Positions 53,492-63,944 of a stretch of 64,000 nt of DNA are shown in pieces; positions within the stretch are counted from its first letter, which is position 1, and each line of letters starts with the position of its first letter. Made by a program: the position numbers and the translations under genes. The notes below the pieces were generated by a model. It was not told where the DNA came from. It saw only the letters and a program-made list of their open reading frames with translations, and made no database searches. Source of the stretch: JASSUD01 sp031963415 (GTDB lineage: Bacteria; Pseudomonadota; Gammaproteobacteria; Burkholderiales; Burkholderiaceae). Where the stretch lies: positions 62,001 to 126,000 of the forward strand of contig JASSUI010000001.1 in assembly GCA_031963415.1 (NCBI GenBank). Reading direction: 5' to 3'.

Positions 53492-55768
53492 CTAAGCATC
53501 AATCACCTGCAACTTAGCAACCGCAAGAGCCAACCATTTTTCCCCATGGCGGCCGAATTTAACGCGCGCGCGGCCTTCAGCACCCTGGCCTTCTAATTGA
53601 AGAATGACACCTTCGCCAAACTTCGTGTGAAACACCGACTGACCAAGACGAAAGCCACCATCAGTTTGTTGCTTTGTGCTTGAGTAACTAGAAACTGTAT
53701 CAACAAATGCATTACGCGTATGTTCCCAACCGTAATTGAAGTCAGCTGATTTTGCAGTTGGAGTGAGCCACTTCAATACGCCTTCTGGTAATTCTTCAAG
53801 AAAACGCGAGCGCATCCCATAGCGAGTTTGTCCGTGTAGCATGCGGCTTTGTGCAAAAGAGAGATACAGGCGTTGCCGCGCTCGGGTAATCGCGACGTAC
53901 ATTAGCCGTCTTTCTTCTTCTAAACTTTGCAAATCAGCGATACTGTTTTCATGAGGAAACAGACCTTCTTCAAGCCCAGTAATAAATACCGCGTTAAATT
54001 CCAACCCTTTCGCTGCATGTACAGTCATTAGCTGTACTGCAGCTTGTCCGGCTTGTGCTTGGTTATCTCCTGCTTCTAATGACGCATGTGATAAGAAAGC
54101 AGCCAGTGGAGTCATTTCATCAATGCCTTGCTGTAGAGCAGTATCAACTTCTACAGCCATTTCCGCTTGAGTCAAAACAGGAGCAGCAACACGATGACTT
54201 GGCAGCATACGCGCTGGCGTTGTTAGACCATATCCTGCTTCGTTAACAAAAGCCGTCGCCGCATTCATTAATTCGTGCAAATTATCGATGCGATCTTGCC
54301 CTTCTCGCTCGGTTAAATAGTAATCAATCAAGCCACTCGCTCGCGTCACATATTCAACTGTCTGAGGCAAATTAAAATGCTGCGTCTCCACACGCATTTT
54401 TTCTAGCAAGCCAAGAAACCCACCTAAGTTAGTGCCTGCTTTACCACTTACATACGGGACTGCTTCGGCTAATGAGCAATTATGCGTACGAGCAAGATCA
54501 GCTAATTGCTCGAGTGAACGAGCGCCAATACCGCGAGCAGGAAAATTCACTACGCGAACCAACGCCGTATCATCATTCGGGTTATCTATTAGACGCAAAT
54601 AGGCCAGCGCATGCTTAACCTCTTGTCGCTCAAAAAAGCGTAACCCGCCATAGACGCGATAAGGAATGCCTGCACCAACTAACGTGTGCTCAAGGATGCG
54701 TGACTGCGCATTACTGCGATACAGCAACGCGATCTGATCGCGCTCAACCCCCTGATGTAGCAATGCATTAATCTCTTCGATAATCCAACTTGCTTCTTGC
54801 GCGTCGCTCGCTGCTTGATAAACGCGCACCGGCTCACCGCAACCTGCATCAGTACGCAGATTTTTACCGAGTCGTCGTGTGTTGTGAGCGATCAGCTGAT
54901 TCGCCGCTTCCAAAATATGCGCATGCGAACGATAGTTTTGCTCCAATCTAATGACTTTGCTTAAATTAAAGCTGCGCTCAAAATCAAGCATGTGATTTAC
55001 ATTCGCCCCGCGAAATGCATAAATACTTTGATCATCGTCCCCGACTGCAAACACTGCTGTACGCTCGCCAGTTAAACGCTTTAACCAAGCATATTGAAGT
55101 TGATTCGTATCTTGAAATTCATCGACTAGCAGATGTCTAAAGCGCTCTTGATAATGCAAACGTAATTCATCGCGCTCAAGCAATTCATAACAACGTAGCA
55201 ATAATTCAGCAAAATCAACCACGCCTTCACGCTGACATTGCGCTTCATAAGCCGCATAAAGATCGACGAGCCTTTGCTGAAAATCATCTTCAACAGTGAC
55301 ATCGGCTGGCCGTAGCCCCTGCTCCTTAGCCTGATTAATAAAGTGCTGTAATTGTTTGGGGGGATATTTTTCACTATCCAGATTGAGCGATTTCAATAAA
55401 CGTTTTAACGCTGACAACTGGTCAGCCATATCCAGGATTTGAAAGGTCTGCGGTAAGCCAGCATCCCGATAATGCACGCGCAACATGCGATTGCATAAAC
55501 CATGAAAGGTGCCAATCCACATTCCACGCACATTAATCGGCAGCATCGCACCCAGGCGCGCAGCCATTTCGCGCGCTGCTTTATTAGTAAAGGTCACAGC
55601 TAACACGCCCGATGGGCTAACGCGCCCATTTTGGATTAGCCATGCAATGCGAGTCGTTAGAACACGTGTTTTACCGCTGCCAGCGCCAGCTAAAATCAGC
55701 GCTGAGGCATCAGGCAGCGTTACCGCTGTACGTTGTTCTTCATTTAGAGAGGAGAGTAAATCAGACAT
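53492..55768 (-). CDS. uvrD: DNA helicase II (UvrD)
   Basis: A 758-residue SF1A 3'-5' helicase for nucleotide-excision and mismatch repair. Walker A is AGAGSGKTRVLTTR, motif II LLVDEFQDTN, motif III QSIYAFRGAN, and motif VI YVAITRARQRLYLS. The C-terminal QSVFHTKFGEGVILQ is the UvrD Tudor-like end. Length is normal. It is convergent with the neighbouring genes on its left and divergent from valS. Confidence 0.95.
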   Translation of the reverse strand: MSDLLSSLNEEQRTAVTLPDASALILAGAGSGKTRVLTTRIAWLIQNGRVSPSGVLAVTFTNKAAREMAARLGAMLPINVRGMWIGTFHGLCNRMLRVHYRDAGLPQTFQILDMADQLSALKRLLKSLNLDSEKYPPKQLQHFINQAKEQGLRPADVTVEDDFQQRLVDLYAAYEAQCQREGVVDFAELLLRCYELLERDELRLHYQERFRHLLVDEFQDTNQLQYAWLKRLTGERTAVFAVGDDDQSIYAFRGANVNHMLDFERSFNLSKVIRLEQNYRSHAHILEAANQLIAHNTRRLGKNLRTDAGCGEPVRVYQAASDAQEASWIIEEINALLHQGVERDQIALLYRSNAQSRILEHTLVGAGIPYRVYGGLRFFERQEVKHALAYLRLIDNPNDDTALVRVVNFPARGIGARSLEQLADLARTHNCSLAEAVPYVSGKAGTNLGGFLGLLEKMRVETQHFNLPQTVEYVTRASGLIDYYLTEREGQDRIDNLHELMNAATAFVNEAGYGLTTPARMLPSHRVAAPVLTQAEMAVEVDTALQQGIDEMTPLAAFLSHASLEAGDNQAQAGQAAVQLMTVHAAKGLEFNAVFITGLEEGLFPHENSIADLQSLEEERRLMYVAITRARQRLYLSFAQSRMLHGQTRYGMRSRFLEELPEGVLKWLTPTAKSADFNYGWEHTRNAFVDTVSSYSSTKQQTDGGFRLGQSVFHTKFGEGVILQLEGQGAEGRARVKFGRHGEKWLALAVAKLQVIDA

Positions 55769-56093
55769 TAAATTGATTGGTTTGAATCGATAGCAAATAA
55801 TTTATCCCGCAATCATACACTTCACACGGTACGAATTAGCGCACCGGGATACCGCTCTCTTTTAAGGAATTTTTACAAAGCCCTTTAGACGGCAGGATAA
55901 TCAACTGAAGCATCTCTGCAGTACTATTGAATTGCCTACCTCAGCGTACGCAACCCTTGAGGTTTTGCAAATTCCTTAGCTTTTACAGGCCCATAAAAAT
56001 TATTCTACGGTCCAAGTCTTACCAAATTACGCGAAGCTAGCATCAGCACTGTTTATAATTCGCAGTTTCGAACCTCTTCTGAATGAAATCCTA
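55769..56093. other. Divergent intergenic region uvrD-valS
   Basis: The 325 bp must hold promoters in both directions. No exact -10/-35 pair is clear enough to call, and no small gene or T-box-like leader is recognised. Confidence 0.4.
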
Positions 56094-58940
56094 ATGAGTG
56101 ACCACCCTCTCCCCCTCGCAAAAAGTTTCGAGCCACAGACGATTGAAGCGCATTGGTCTTCTGTATGGGAAGAACAGGGTTATGCGCAGCCAAGCTTCGC
56201 TGCTGAGCGCGCTAATTTTTCAATGCAATTGCCACCGCCTAACACGACGGGCACGTTGCATATGGGCCATGCATTTAATCAAACCATTATGGATAGCTTC
56301 GCGCGCTATCAACGCATGCGCGGCGCCAATACGTTATGGGTGCCAGGTACAGATCACGCTGGCATTGCAACGCAATTGGTGGTTGAACGGCAACTTGATG
56401 CGCAAGGCATTTCACGTCATACATTAGGACGCGAGCAGTTTGTACAACGCGTTTGGGAATGGAAAGAGAAATCAGGTTCAACCATTACGCAACAGATTCG
56501 TCGTCTAGGCACGTCGATTGATTGGACCCGTGAGTATTTCACGCTCGATGAGCAGCGCTCGCAGGCCGTGCTTGAGGTGTTTGTACGGTTATATGAACAA
56601 GGGCTAATTTATCGAGGCAAGCGCTTAGTTAACTGGGATCCTAAGCTACTCACCGCAGTCTCTGATTTGGAGGTAGTGAGTGAAGAGGAAAACGGTTCTT
56701 TATGGCATATTCGTTATCCCCTCGTCGATGGAAGCGGACATTTAACCGTTGCCACCACACGCCCTGAAACAATGTTGGGCGATGTCGCACTGATGGTGCA
56801 TCCAGAAGATGAGCGTTATCAGGCGCTGATCGGCAAAAAAGTAAAACTGCCGTTGTGCGACAGAGAAATTCCCATCATCGCTGACGAATATGTCGAGCGC
56901 GAGTTTGGCACAGGCGTTGTGAAGGTCACACCAGCACATGACTTCAATGATTATCAAGTCGGCCAACGGCATCAGCTACCGGCGATTGAAATTCTGACTC
57001 CTACCGCCACAATCAACGATAACGCACCTGAAAAATATCGTGGCCTCGATCGCTACGAGGCCCGCAAAGTCATCGTCGCTGATCTTAAAAGCCAAGATTT
57101 ACTTGAATCCATCAAGCCACATAAATTGATGGTGCCACGAGGCGACCGAAGTGGTGCGGTGATTGAGCCGATGCTAACTGATCAATGGTTTGTCGCCGTT
57201 AGTAAGCCCACTAAGCATCACGCCGCGAACCCTGGCGCATCGCTTGCCAGTGCAGCACTTGAGGCAGTACGCAGTGGTCAAGTCAAATTCGTACCAGAAA
57301 ATTGGACTAACACCTATTATCAATGGTTAGAAAATATTGAAGACTGGTGTATTTCCAGACAACTTTGGTGGGGCCACCAGATTCCCGCCTGGTATGACGA
57401 ACAAGGCCGTATCTATGTAGCGCGCAGCGAAGAGCAAGCTTATGAACAAGCTCGCGCGCAAGGCTATAACGGTACCCTCTCGCGTGATAATGATGTACTT
57501 GACACCTGGTTCTCATCCGCGCTCGTGCCTTTTACTTCGCTGGGCTGGCCGCAAGAAACGCTTGAACTCGCGCATTTTTTGCCTTCATCATTGTTGGTAA
57601 CTGGCTTCGATATTCTATTTTTCTGGGTCGCACGAATGATGATGATGACGCTGCATTTTACTGGCCGCATCCCATTTCATACCGTGTATTTGCATGGCCT
57701 CATTCGTGATGCTGAAGGCCAGAAAATGTCAAAATCGAAAGGCAATACGCTAGACCCTATCGATGTGATCGATGGTATTACGTTAGATGAGCTGATTACT
57801 AAGCGCACAACAGGGTTAATGAATCCACGTCAAGCTTCAGGGATAGAGAAGAAAACGCGCCAACAGTTTCCCGAAGGCATTCCAGCGTTTGGTACCGATG
57901 CATTGCGCTTTACGTTCGCTTCGTTGGCGACTTTAGGACGCAATATCAATTTTGATTTGGCACGCTGCGAAGGCTATCGCAATTTCTGCAACAAGCTATG
58001 GAATGCAACGCGCTTCGTGCTACTCAACTGCCAGACGACGGCCGAACAAACACAATCGGATAAACAGTCACACAGTATCGAACTGTCTTTTGCAGATCAT
58101 TGGATCACTTCGCTTTTACAACGCGCCAGTGCCGACATTGAAAAAGGATTTGCCGATTTTCGATTAGACCAAGTGGCGAGCACACTCTATCGCTTAATTT
58201 GGGATGAGTATTGCGATTGGTATCTGGAACTGGCCAAAGTGCAGCTACAAATAGGTTCCGCGGCACAGCAGCGAGGCACGCGACAGACTTTGTTATACGT
58301 ACTCGAAAGTATTTTGCGGCTAGCCCATCCGATTATTCCTTTTATTACCGAAACGTTATGGCAAGCTGTGGCGCCGCTCACGAGCGATACTTTTGCTAAC
58401 ACAGCAGAAGGTCAGCGATCGATCATGGTGCAGTCTTACCCATCGGTTCAAGCTGAAAAAATTGATGAACTGGCAGAACAATGGATGGAGCAATTAAAAG
58501 CCTTCATTAATGCGTGCCGCGCGTTACGCAGCGAGATGAATCTCTCCCCTGCGCAGCGCGTGCCGTTGCTAGTAACGGGTAATACCGCTCGTTTAGCTTC
58601 GTTCGCCTCATATATACAAGCGCTCGCCCGTTTGTCAGAAGTGACTATCGTAGAAAACGAAGCGACCCTCGACACGCTCGCAAGCAACGCTCCGATTGCG
58701 GTAGTAGGAGAACTAAAATTTGCGCTTAAAGTTGAAATCGATATCGCTGCCGAGCGCGCGCGCTTAACGAAAGAAATTCAACGCTTTGAACAAGAGATCA
58801 CCAAGTGTCAGACAAAATTACAAAATACTCACTTCGTTGCTAAAGCACCGGTAGCCGTAGTAGAACAAGAAAAAAATAGATTAACTGAATTTGAAGCGAT
58901 GCTCAGTAAGCTAAATGGACAGCTTGCGCGCCTCGCTTGA
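56094..58940 (+). CDS. valS: Valyl-tRNA synthetase
   Basis: A 948-residue class I synthetase that charges tRNA-Val and edits mischarged threonine. The HIGH motif is PNTTGTLHMGHAFNQ and the KMSKS motif is GQKMSKSKGNTLDP. TTRPETMLGDVALMVHP is the editing domain, and the end is the coiled-coil arm. Length agrees with proteobacterial ValS. It is upstream of galU. Confidence 0.97.
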   Translation: MSDHPLPLAKSFEPQTIEAHWSSVWEEQGYAQPSFAAERANFSMQLPPPNTTGTLHMGHAFNQTIMDSFARYQRMRGANTLWVPGTDHAGIATQLVVERQLDAQGISRHTLGREQFVQRVWEWKEKSGSTITQQIRRLGTSIDWTREYFTLDEQRSQAVLEVFVRLYEQGLIYRGKRLVNWDPKLLTAVSDLEVVSEEENGSLWHIRYPLVDGSGHLTVATTRPETMLGDVALMVHPEDERYQALIGKKVKLPLCDREIPIIADEYVEREFGTGVVKVTPAHDFNDYQVGQRHQLPAIEILTPTATINDNAPEKYRGLDRYEARKVIVADLKSQDLLESIKPHKLMVPRGDRSGAVIEPMLTDQWFVAVSKPTKHHAANPGASLASAALEAVRSGQVKFVPENWTNTYYQWLENIEDWCISRQLWWGHQIPAWYDEQGRIYVARSEEQAYEQARAQGYNGTLSRDNDVLDTWFSSALVPFTSLGWPQETLELAHFLPSSLLVTGFDILFFWVARMMMMTLHFTGRIPFHTVYLHGLIRDAEGQKMSKSKGNTLDPIDVIDGITLDELITKRTTGLMNPRQASGIEKKTRQQFPEGIPAFGTDALRFTFASLATLGRNINFDLARCEGYRNFCNKLWNATRFVLLNCQTTAEQTQSDKQSHSIELSFADHWITSLLQRASADIEKGFADFRLDQVASTLYRLIWDEYCDWYLELAKVQLQIGSAAQQRGTRQTLLYVLESILRLAHPIIPFITETLWQAVAPLTSDTFANTAEGQRSIMVQSYPSVQAEKIDELAEQWMEQLKAFINACRALRSEMNLSPAQRVPLLVTGNTARLASFASYIQALARLSEVTIVENEATLDTLASNAPIAVVGELKFALKVEIDIAAERARLTKEIQRFEQEITKCQTKLQNTHFVAKAPVAVVEQEKNRLTEFEAMLSKLNGQLARLA

Positions 58941-59042
58941 TAAGGCTCAACATTAGCGCTGAATAAATTGAGAGTAGAACTCATCCCCCTGCTCTCGATT
59001 TATCCAAATGCCGCCTAGCTCAATTTACTAATAAGGTTTCTC

Positions 59043-59924
59043 ATGCTCGAAGTCAAAAAAGCTGTCTTTCCTGTGGCCGGTTTAGGCACGCGATTTCTAC
59101 CTGCCACCAAGGCTATTCCCAAAGAAATGCTGCCCATTGTAGACAGACCATTGATTCAGCGAGCTGTCGAAGAAGCCAGCGCAGCAGGCATTACCGACAT
59201 GATTTTTGTCACTGGGCGCAGCAAACGGGCGATTGAAGACCATTTCGATAAATCCTATGAATTAGAAGCTGAACTGGATGCTAAAGATAAAAACGCTCTA
59301 CTTAATCTCGTGCATAGCATCAAGCCTGCTGGCATTGAATGTTTTTATGTGCGCCAGCCAGAAGCGCTTGGCTTAGGGCATGCGGTGCTATGCGCGGAGA
59401 AACTCGTTGGAGATCATCCTTTTGCGGTGATACTCGCAGATGATTTATTGGATGGCGAACCTCCTGTGCTACAGCAAATGGTCGATGTTTTTAATCATTA
59501 CCATTGCTCAGTGCTAGGTGTTGAAGAAATTGCACCTGAGGATTCACGTTCGTATGGCGTCGTGGAAGGGAAAGAATGGGAAGACAATATTATTAAGCTA
59601 GCTGGCATCGTGGAAAAACCAGCGCCAGAAAAAGCACCGTCAAATCTTGGCGTAGTCGGACGCTATATTTTAAAACCGCGCATTTTTGACCATATCCGTG
59701 CGCTCAAACCAGGTGCTGGTGGTGAATTGCAGCTCACCGATGCCATTCAATCATTAATGCAAGATGAACAAGTGCTTGCCTATCGCTACCAGGGCACGCG
59801 CTTTGATTGCGGTAGCAAAATAGGTTATTTAAAAGCGACGGTTGAATTTGCGCTACGTCATCCAGAGGTTAAAGATGAATTTGCTGATTATTTGCGCGCT
59901 AGAGCATCGATGCTGAAGGGTTAA
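59043..59924 (+). CDS. galU: UTP-glucose-1-phosphate uridylyltransferase
   Basis: A 293-residue enzyme that makes UDP-glucose for LPS and other glycans. VFPVAGLGTRFLPATKAIPK with KEMLPIVDRPL is the nucleotide-binding start, and VGRYILKPRIFDHIRALKPG and GTRFDCGSKIGYLKA complete the signature. It is 102 bp after valS. A 12-bp stem with a 17-nt loop lies at 58963-59003 between the two genes but has no T-run. Confidence 0.96.
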   Translation: MLEVKKAVFPVAGLGTRFLPATKAIPKEMLPIVDRPLIQRAVEEASAAGITDMIFVTGRSKRAIEDHFDKSYELEAELDAKDKNALLNLVHSIKPAGIECFYVRQPEALGLGHAVLCAEKLVGDHPFAVILADDLLDGEPPVLQQMVDVFNHYHCSVLGVEEIAPEDSRSYGVVEGKEWEDNIIKLAGIVEKPAPEKAPSNLGVVGRYILKPRIFDHIRALKPGAGGELQLTDAIQSLMQDEQVLAYRYQGTRFDCGSKIGYLKATVEFALRHPEVKDEFADYLRARASMLKG

Positions 59925-60134
59925 GCAGCGTTAACATTTTTTAAAAAGATCTGAATTGAATAGACCCTTTTTTAAAAAACTGAGAAGCGCGACACTTTTA
60001 AGACATGTGCCTTTATGTGGAAGAGGTGACGCTTATTGCAATTAAATAGATGCCTCTATTTAATTGATTAATATCTGACGCACAAATTATCAGAAAAGCG
60101 GAAGTAAAAACAAATTTTCTCGAAATGACGAGGA

Positions 60135-60365
60135 TTAACGTCGGCGCATAAAAAATACAAAAACTTTATCTTGCGTCGCAGTTTCAACGATTTGATTGCC
60201 AGTTTGCTTCGCAAAGGCAGCGAAATCTTGGCGGGAGCCAGGGTCTGTAGCAAGCACTTTCAAAATCTGGCCGCTTTCCATATCAGCCAGCGCTTTTTTC
60301 GCCCGCAAAATGGGGAGCGGGCAATTTAAGCCACACGCATCAACTTCTTTATCGGCCTGTATCAT
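60135..60365 (-). CDS. tusA: Sulfur-carrier protein TusA/SirA
   Basis: A 76-residue protein started at MIQADKEVDACGLNCPLPIL. The catalytic Cys sits in the CPLP motif of CGLNCPLP. TusA passes persulfide sulfur for tRNA thiolation and molybdenum cofactor. The end KVFVFFMRRR is typical of Burkholderia members. An ATG upstream would extend the protein without family similarity. Confidence 0.9.
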   Translation of the reverse strand: MIQADKEVDACGLNCPLPILRAKKALADMESGQILKVLATDPGSRQDFAAFAKQTGNQIVETATQDKVFVFFMRRR

Positions 60366-60606
60366 AAAAATCCTTGTCAAACGGCACACTGCCGCTACCT
60401 AATTTAGGCAGATTTTGCTAATAACCCATTCAATGTCTAGAAAAAGAAAGGGGTAGCGTATATCGATCGTCATGTTGGAGTTCGTTCTTTCCTCAACCCA
60501 ATTTTGCCCCTTGCGTAGATTGGGGTGACGAAGGAACCCCAACACAACCGTCCTTCAAACACCCCCTTCTATCAGCATAAAGACGCCAGAGAGAGCCCAA
60601 GCGAGC

Positions 60607-63249
60607 TTAACCTAAGCGAGCCTCGACCCAAGCTTTAACGCTAGCTAACGCCTCTGGCAACTTCGCCAGCTCAGTTCCGCCTGCCTGCGCTAGATCAGGT
60701 CTGCCACCGCCCTTGCCTCCTATTTGCTGTGCAATAAAGTTAACCAATTCGCCCGCCTTCACCTGCTGATTAGTCGGTGCAGTCACGCCTGCGATTAAGT
60801 TAGCTTTGCCATCGATAACACTGGCCAACACAATAGCTGCATGCTTCAATTTTCCTTTTAACGTATCAATCATCGTGCGCAGTGTTTTGACATCGACGTC
60901 TTCGAGCTGTACTGCAAGTAAACGCACCCCTGCCCCCACCTCGATCGCTTGCACTGCTAACTCATCACTTTGCTGCGTAGCGAGCTTAGCTTTCAGTTGA
61001 GCCTGCTGCGTTTCTAGCAATTTTTGCTGCTCTTGTATTTGTACGATGCGCTGAGTCAACTCGGTTGGCTGTACGTTAAGCGCGGCGGCCGCTTCATTGA
61101 GTTGCGCTTGCAATGCTTGCACAAAACGCATCGCGTTATCGCCAGTAATCGCTTCGACACGTCGAATGCCTGCCGCGACACCGCTTTCGGAGACGATCTT
61201 AAATAAACCTATCTCCCCCGTATAAGTCACATGCGTGCCGCCGCATAATTCACGTGAAACGCCGATTTCTAACACGCGCACTTGATCGCTATATTTCTCA
61301 CCAAACAGTGCTGTCGCGCCGCTTTTCACCGCATCGTCAAAGGACATCAGATGCGTTTGCGTCGGCGTATTAAGCAAGATTTCAGCATTCACGATTTCTT
61401 CTATATGCGCTATTTCATCCTTTGTTAAAGGCGCGTGATGCGAGAAATCGAAACGGGTTTTGCTCTCATCGACCAACGAACCTTTTTGCTGCACGTGTGT
61501 GCCTAACACTTCACGTAACGCATGATGTAACAAATGAGTAGCCGAATGATTACGCGCTGTGCGTATCCGTTGTTGCGGCTCAACCTGTGCTTGCAGGGTT
61601 TGCCCCACGCTCAGTTCGCCGTGAGTTAACGTGCCATAGTGACCCACTACATCTGTGCGTAATTTCAACGTATCGTTGACGACGAAATGAGCATGCGCTG
61701 TGTTCAACGCCCCCCGATCTCCAACTTGCCCCCCTGCTTGTGCATAGAACGGTGTCTGATCAAGCACAACAACGCCTGCCTGCCCGCTCACAAGCCGCTC
61801 AACAGGTTGTTCATCAGCATACAGCGCAACTATTTTTGCCTGTTCGCCGATCAAAGTTTGATAGCCAGAGAAAATCGTTTGCTCACCCTCATATTCAAAT
61901 GTAGACAAAGCTTTAAATTTACCAGCTGCACGGGCTTGTTCACGCTGCTGAGTCATCGCTGCCTCAAAGCCAGCTTCATCCACGCTTAAGCCGTGCTCGC
62001 GGCAAACGTCAGCGGTTAAATCTAGTGGAAAGCCATACGTGTCATGCAATTTAAAAGCGATTTCGCCAGGCAATATTTTTAAGTTGGTCTCGCTAGCTTT
62101 TTGCTGAATTTGAGTCATCGCTGCTTCAAGCAGGGTCATACCATGCTCTATTGTCACTAAAAAGCGTTCCTCTTCTTGGCACAGTATTTCACTGACACGT
62201 GCTTGCTTAGTAGCCAATTCAGGATACGCAGCGCCCATTTCAGCGACCAGATCAGCCACTAATTGATAAAGAAACGGTTCTTTATGCGCAAGCTGATAAC
62301 CGTGGCGAATCGCGCGCCGAATAATGCGTCGCAGCACATAACCGCGCCCTTCATTCGCAGGCAGCACACCGTCCACAATTAAAAATGACGAAGCCCGCAA
62401 ATGATCGGCAATCACCTTAAGGGAATTGTTAGTTAGGTCTTCTGTGTTTGTTACACGAGCGGCAGCGCGAATGAGATGCTGGAAAAGGTCAATTTCATAA
62501 TTGCTATGGACAGCTTGTAAAATCGCTGCAATACGCTCCAAGCCCATCCCTGTGTCAACGCAGGGTTTAGGTAGAGGAGTCAAATTACCGTTGGCATCAC
62601 GGTTAAATTGCATAAACACCAGATTCCAGATTTCGATATAGCGATCTCCATCTTCCTCTGGTGAGCCAGGCGGGCCACCCCATACTTCAGGACCATGATC
62701 ATAAAAAATTTCAGAAGATGGGCCGCAGGGTCCCACCTCAGCCATTTGCCAAAAATTGTCAGACGCATAGCGCGCACCTTTATTGTCACCAATCCGTATT
62801 AGGCGATCGAGCGGTATCTGAATTTCTTTAGCCCAGATGTCATAAGCTTCATCATCTTCTTGATAAACCGTCACCCACAATTTTTCTGGTGGCAGCTTAT
62901 ACACCTGGGTTAACAACTCCCATGCCAATTGAATCGCTTCACGCTTGAAATAGGCGCCAAACGAAAAATTGCCAAGCATTTCAAAAAAAGTATGGTGGCG
63001 CGCAGTGTATCCGACATTTTCCAAATCATTATGCTTACCGCCAGCACGCACGCAGCGCTGCGCGCTAACGGCACGCTGATAAGGACGCTTTTCAAGCCCG
63101 AGAAACACATCTTTGAATTGCACCATGCCCGCGTTAGTAAACAATAAAGTCGGATCATTAGTCGGCACAAGGCTCGACGATGGAACAATTTGATGGTTTT
63201 TAGAGTCAAAGAACTTTAAGAATTTTTCTCGAATTTCAGCAGCTTTCAT
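60607..63249 (-). CDS. alaS: Alanyl-tRNA synthetase
   Basis: An 880-residue enzyme started at MKAAEIREKFLKFF. Class II motifs appear in TARHHTFFEMLGNFSFG. The editing domain has HSATHLLHHALREVLG and the zinc-binding CGGTHVTYTGEIG. The C-terminal GGKGGGRPDLAQAGG is the typical end. It charges tRNA-Ala and clears Ser and Gly errors. Confidence 0.97.
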   Translation of the reverse strand: MKAAEIREKFLKFFDSKNHQIVPSSSLVPTNDPTLLFTNAGMVQFKDVFLGLEKRPYQRAVSAQRCVRAGGKHNDLENVGYTARHHTFFEMLGNFSFGAYFKREAIQLAWELLTQVYKLPPEKLWVTVYQEDDEAYDIWAKEIQIPLDRLIRIGDNKGARYASDNFWQMAEVGPCGPSSEIFYDHGPEVWGGPPGSPEEDGDRYIEIWNLVFMQFNRDANGNLTPLPKPCVDTGMGLERIAAILQAVHSNYEIDLFQHLIRAAARVTNTEDLTNNSLKVIADHLRASSFLIVDGVLPANEGRGYVLRRIIRRAIRHGYQLAHKEPFLYQLVADLVAEMGAAYPELATKQARVSEILCQEEERFLVTIEHGMTLLEAAMTQIQQKASETNLKILPGEIAFKLHDTYGFPLDLTADVCREHGLSVDEAGFEAAMTQQREQARAAGKFKALSTFEYEGEQTIFSGYQTLIGEQAKIVALYADEQPVERLVSGQAGVVVLDQTPFYAQAGGQVGDRGALNTAHAHFVVNDTLKLRTDVVGHYGTLTHGELSVGQTLQAQVEPQQRIRTARNHSATHLLHHALREVLGTHVQQKGSLVDESKTRFDFSHHAPLTKDEIAHIEEIVNAEILLNTPTQTHLMSFDDAVKSGATALFGEKYSDQVRVLEIGVSRELCGGTHVTYTGEIGLFKIVSESGVAAGIRRVEAITGDNAMRFVQALQAQLNEAAAALNVQPTELTQRIVQIQEQQKLLETQQAQLKAKLATQQSDELAVQAIEVGAGVRLLAVQLEDVDVKTLRTMIDTLKGKLKHAAIVLASVIDGKANLIAGVTAPTNQQVKAGELVNFIAQQIGGKGGGRPDLAQAGGTELAKLPEALASVKAWVEARLG

Positions 63250-63507
63250 ACACAAGGAGTCGCGCCTACCACAATGGCGTATAGATGAGATGTTTTAAAA
63301 GGAGATGGGAACCCGTCTTTGTCATTGCACGGCCTTTCAGGCGATTTATAGACAGATTCTTAAAAATGCGCTCGATTATACGGGATGTCTTATCCAAAAA
63401 TTGTATTGAATCAATATCAAACAGGGGAAGACCCGCATTGACCAGTAGACCTTAGGAAACCGAGCATATTGATATATGAAGCTACACCACCACACCCGGT
63501 TCTTTTA

Positions 63508-63610
63508 GAACCTGTTTAGGCTTTCCCTAACGTCCTTGCACCGTCTTGCCGTACTAGTTGTACTGCCCCTGCGGCGGCGCAATGTCACTAGGGAAAGCCT
63601 AAACAGGTTC
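63508..63610. repeat. 103-bp inverted-repeat element (MITE-like), copy 1
   Basis: Perfect 22-bp terminal inverted repeats, gaacctgtttaggctttccc + ta at 63508-63529 and the complement at 63589-63610. The 59-bp core has no coding capacity. Small size and perfect ends suggest a non-autonomous element moved by an IS5-type transposase elsewhere. Confidence 0.8.
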
Positions 63611-63845
63611 CTAGAGCTTGCTTAGGTTTTTAAGGGGTCTGCACCTTGCATCATAGCCAATTGCCAATACAACTATAGATTAAGGCGCAAAACCTTTAAG
63701 CGAAGCGTCATGTAATTTTTTAACAGAGTTACCCAACCCCACCGAGGTTATAGAGTTATTGCTAATCGTTAGGAACCTATGCGAACTTCCAAGGGCCCAG
63801 CATGTCTTAGCTATCTGCTCAAAGAGTTTCTTAGATGGTTCCTTA

Positions 63846-63944
63846 GAACCTGTTTAGGCTCTCCCTAATGGCCTTACGCTGCCGCAGGCAGTAACTAATG
63901 CGGCAAGGCGGCGCGCGAGTGCTAAGAAGCGCCTAAATAGGTTA
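63846..63944. repeat. 99-bp inverted-repeat element (MITE-like), copy 2
   Basis: The left end gaacctgtttaggctctccc matches copy 1. The right end gcgcctaaataggtta is its imperfect complement. The core is similar to copy 1 read on the opposite strand (gccgcagg, cagta, acta, cggcaag in order). It is a more decayed copy in inverted orientation. Confidence 0.7.

Noticed and set aside
58963..59003. Terminator between valS and galU
   Set aside because: The 12-bp stem is good but no T-run follows and the loop is 17 nt; left as a note only.
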